Under the pieces are notes generated by a model, which had not been told where the DNA came from, did no database searches, and worked only from the letters and a program-made list of their open reading frames with translations. From Anaerolineae bacterium (GTDB taxonomy: Bacteria; Chloroflexota; Anaerolineae; 4572-78; J111): DNA of 13,233 bases. How positions within the stretch are numbered: position 1 is the first letter of the stretch; each line of letters opens with the position of its first letter. The stretch covers positions 1-13,233 of the forward strand of contig JAGRBY010000147.1 in assembly GCA_020433835.1 (NCBI GenBank), in the 5' to 3' direction. The position numbers and the translations under genes are program-made. Shown here piece by piece: positions 13,108 through 13,233 of the stretch.

Positions 13108-13180
13108 AGGAATCAGGAACTGGGAACTAGGAATTAGGGAAAGGCTGTTTCTAACTCCTAATTCCTAATTCCTGATTCCT
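13108..13180. repeat. Heptamer tandem repeats arranged as an inverted pair
   Basis: The left arm is four 7-base units: GGAATCA, GGAACTG, GGAACTA, GGAATTA (13109-13136). The right arm is the inverted counterpart with units of the TAATTCC/TGATTCC type (13151-13180). The outer 12 bases (AGGAATCAGGAA, 13108-13119, with 13169-13180) pair perfectly. The full 30-base arms match at about 25 positions around a loop near 13138-13150. It resembles the heptanucleotide repeats known in cyanobacteria. The hairpin lies between the end of the upstream gene and the carboxypeptidase, so it might also terminate transcription. Confidence 0.8.
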
Positions 13181-13194
13181 TCATTATCAATCGA

Positions 13195-13233
13195 CTAATC
13201 GTCGCCCAAACTCAGCACCGTCATAAAGGCTTC
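13195..13233 (-). CDS. C-terminal end of an unrecognised gene (truncated by the window edge)
   Basis: A minus-strand frame enters from the window edge and reads EAFMTVLSLGDD before a TAG at 13197-13195. The clean frame end, orientation matching the carboxypeptidase gene and following repeat-rich spacer suggest a real gene terminus. Twelve residues are too few to assign a family, and the frame itself could be accidental. Confidence 0.4.
   Translation of the reverse strand, partial: EAFMTVLSLGDD

Overview
The window reads as chromosomal DNA of a Chloroflexota (green non-sulfur) bacterium, probably Anaerolineae-like. This is inferred from three things: an FMN riboswitch in front of a RibXY-type ABC riboflavin transporter, a transmembrane Ser/Thr kinase-like protein with a long Thr/Pro/Ala-rich external linker, and intergenic tandem heptamer and nonamer repeats. 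GC content is moderate, and ATG, GTG and TTG starts are all used. No rRNA, tRNA, CRISPR array, transposase, integrase or phage gene is visible. Most genes belong to familiar families.

Layout. 1-1472 (+): the 3' part of lutB and all of lutC, lactate-utilisation iron-sulfur/LUD proteins with a 4-base overlap. 1474-2452 (-): cobU (cobinamide kinase/guanylyltransferase, cobalamin nucleotide loop assembly) followed by a 140-residue protein of unknown role. 2453-2605: a divergent promoter region. 2606-5230 (+): a P1/DmpA-type self-processing N-terminal-nucleophile peptidase, then a membrane-anchored kinase-like protein that has lost several catalytic positions.

5231-8495 (+) is the best-integrated unit. 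A consensus sigma-70 promoter leads into an FMN riboswitch. This is followed by an intrinsic terminator whose 5' arm can pair with the first strand of the aptamer, then about 300 more bases of leader containing a further strong terminator and a weaker terminator-like structure. After that come a permease, a substrate-binding lipoprotein and an ATPase. The expected logic is that high FMN stops transcription, while low FMN allows riboflavin import. The extra terminators imply a control layer that the riboswitch does not explain.

8496-10267 (+): an extended -10 promoter and a receiver-GAF-histidine kinase whose G1 ATP-lid motif is altered. 10285-11238 (-): miaA (tRNA A37 prenylation). 11239-11585: no gene, but a strong hairpin, two oppositely oriented arrays of 9-base units and an 18-bp inverted repeat. 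11586-13088 (-): an M32 metallocarboxypeptidase. 13089-13194: an inverted pair of 7-base tandem repeats. 13195-13233 (-): the last 12 codons of an unrecognised gene.

I do not see a clearly new multi-gene system. The strongest leads are the multi-terminator leader of the riboflavin transporter, the kinase-like membrane protein, and the symmetric repeat architecture on both sides of the carboxypeptidase gene.
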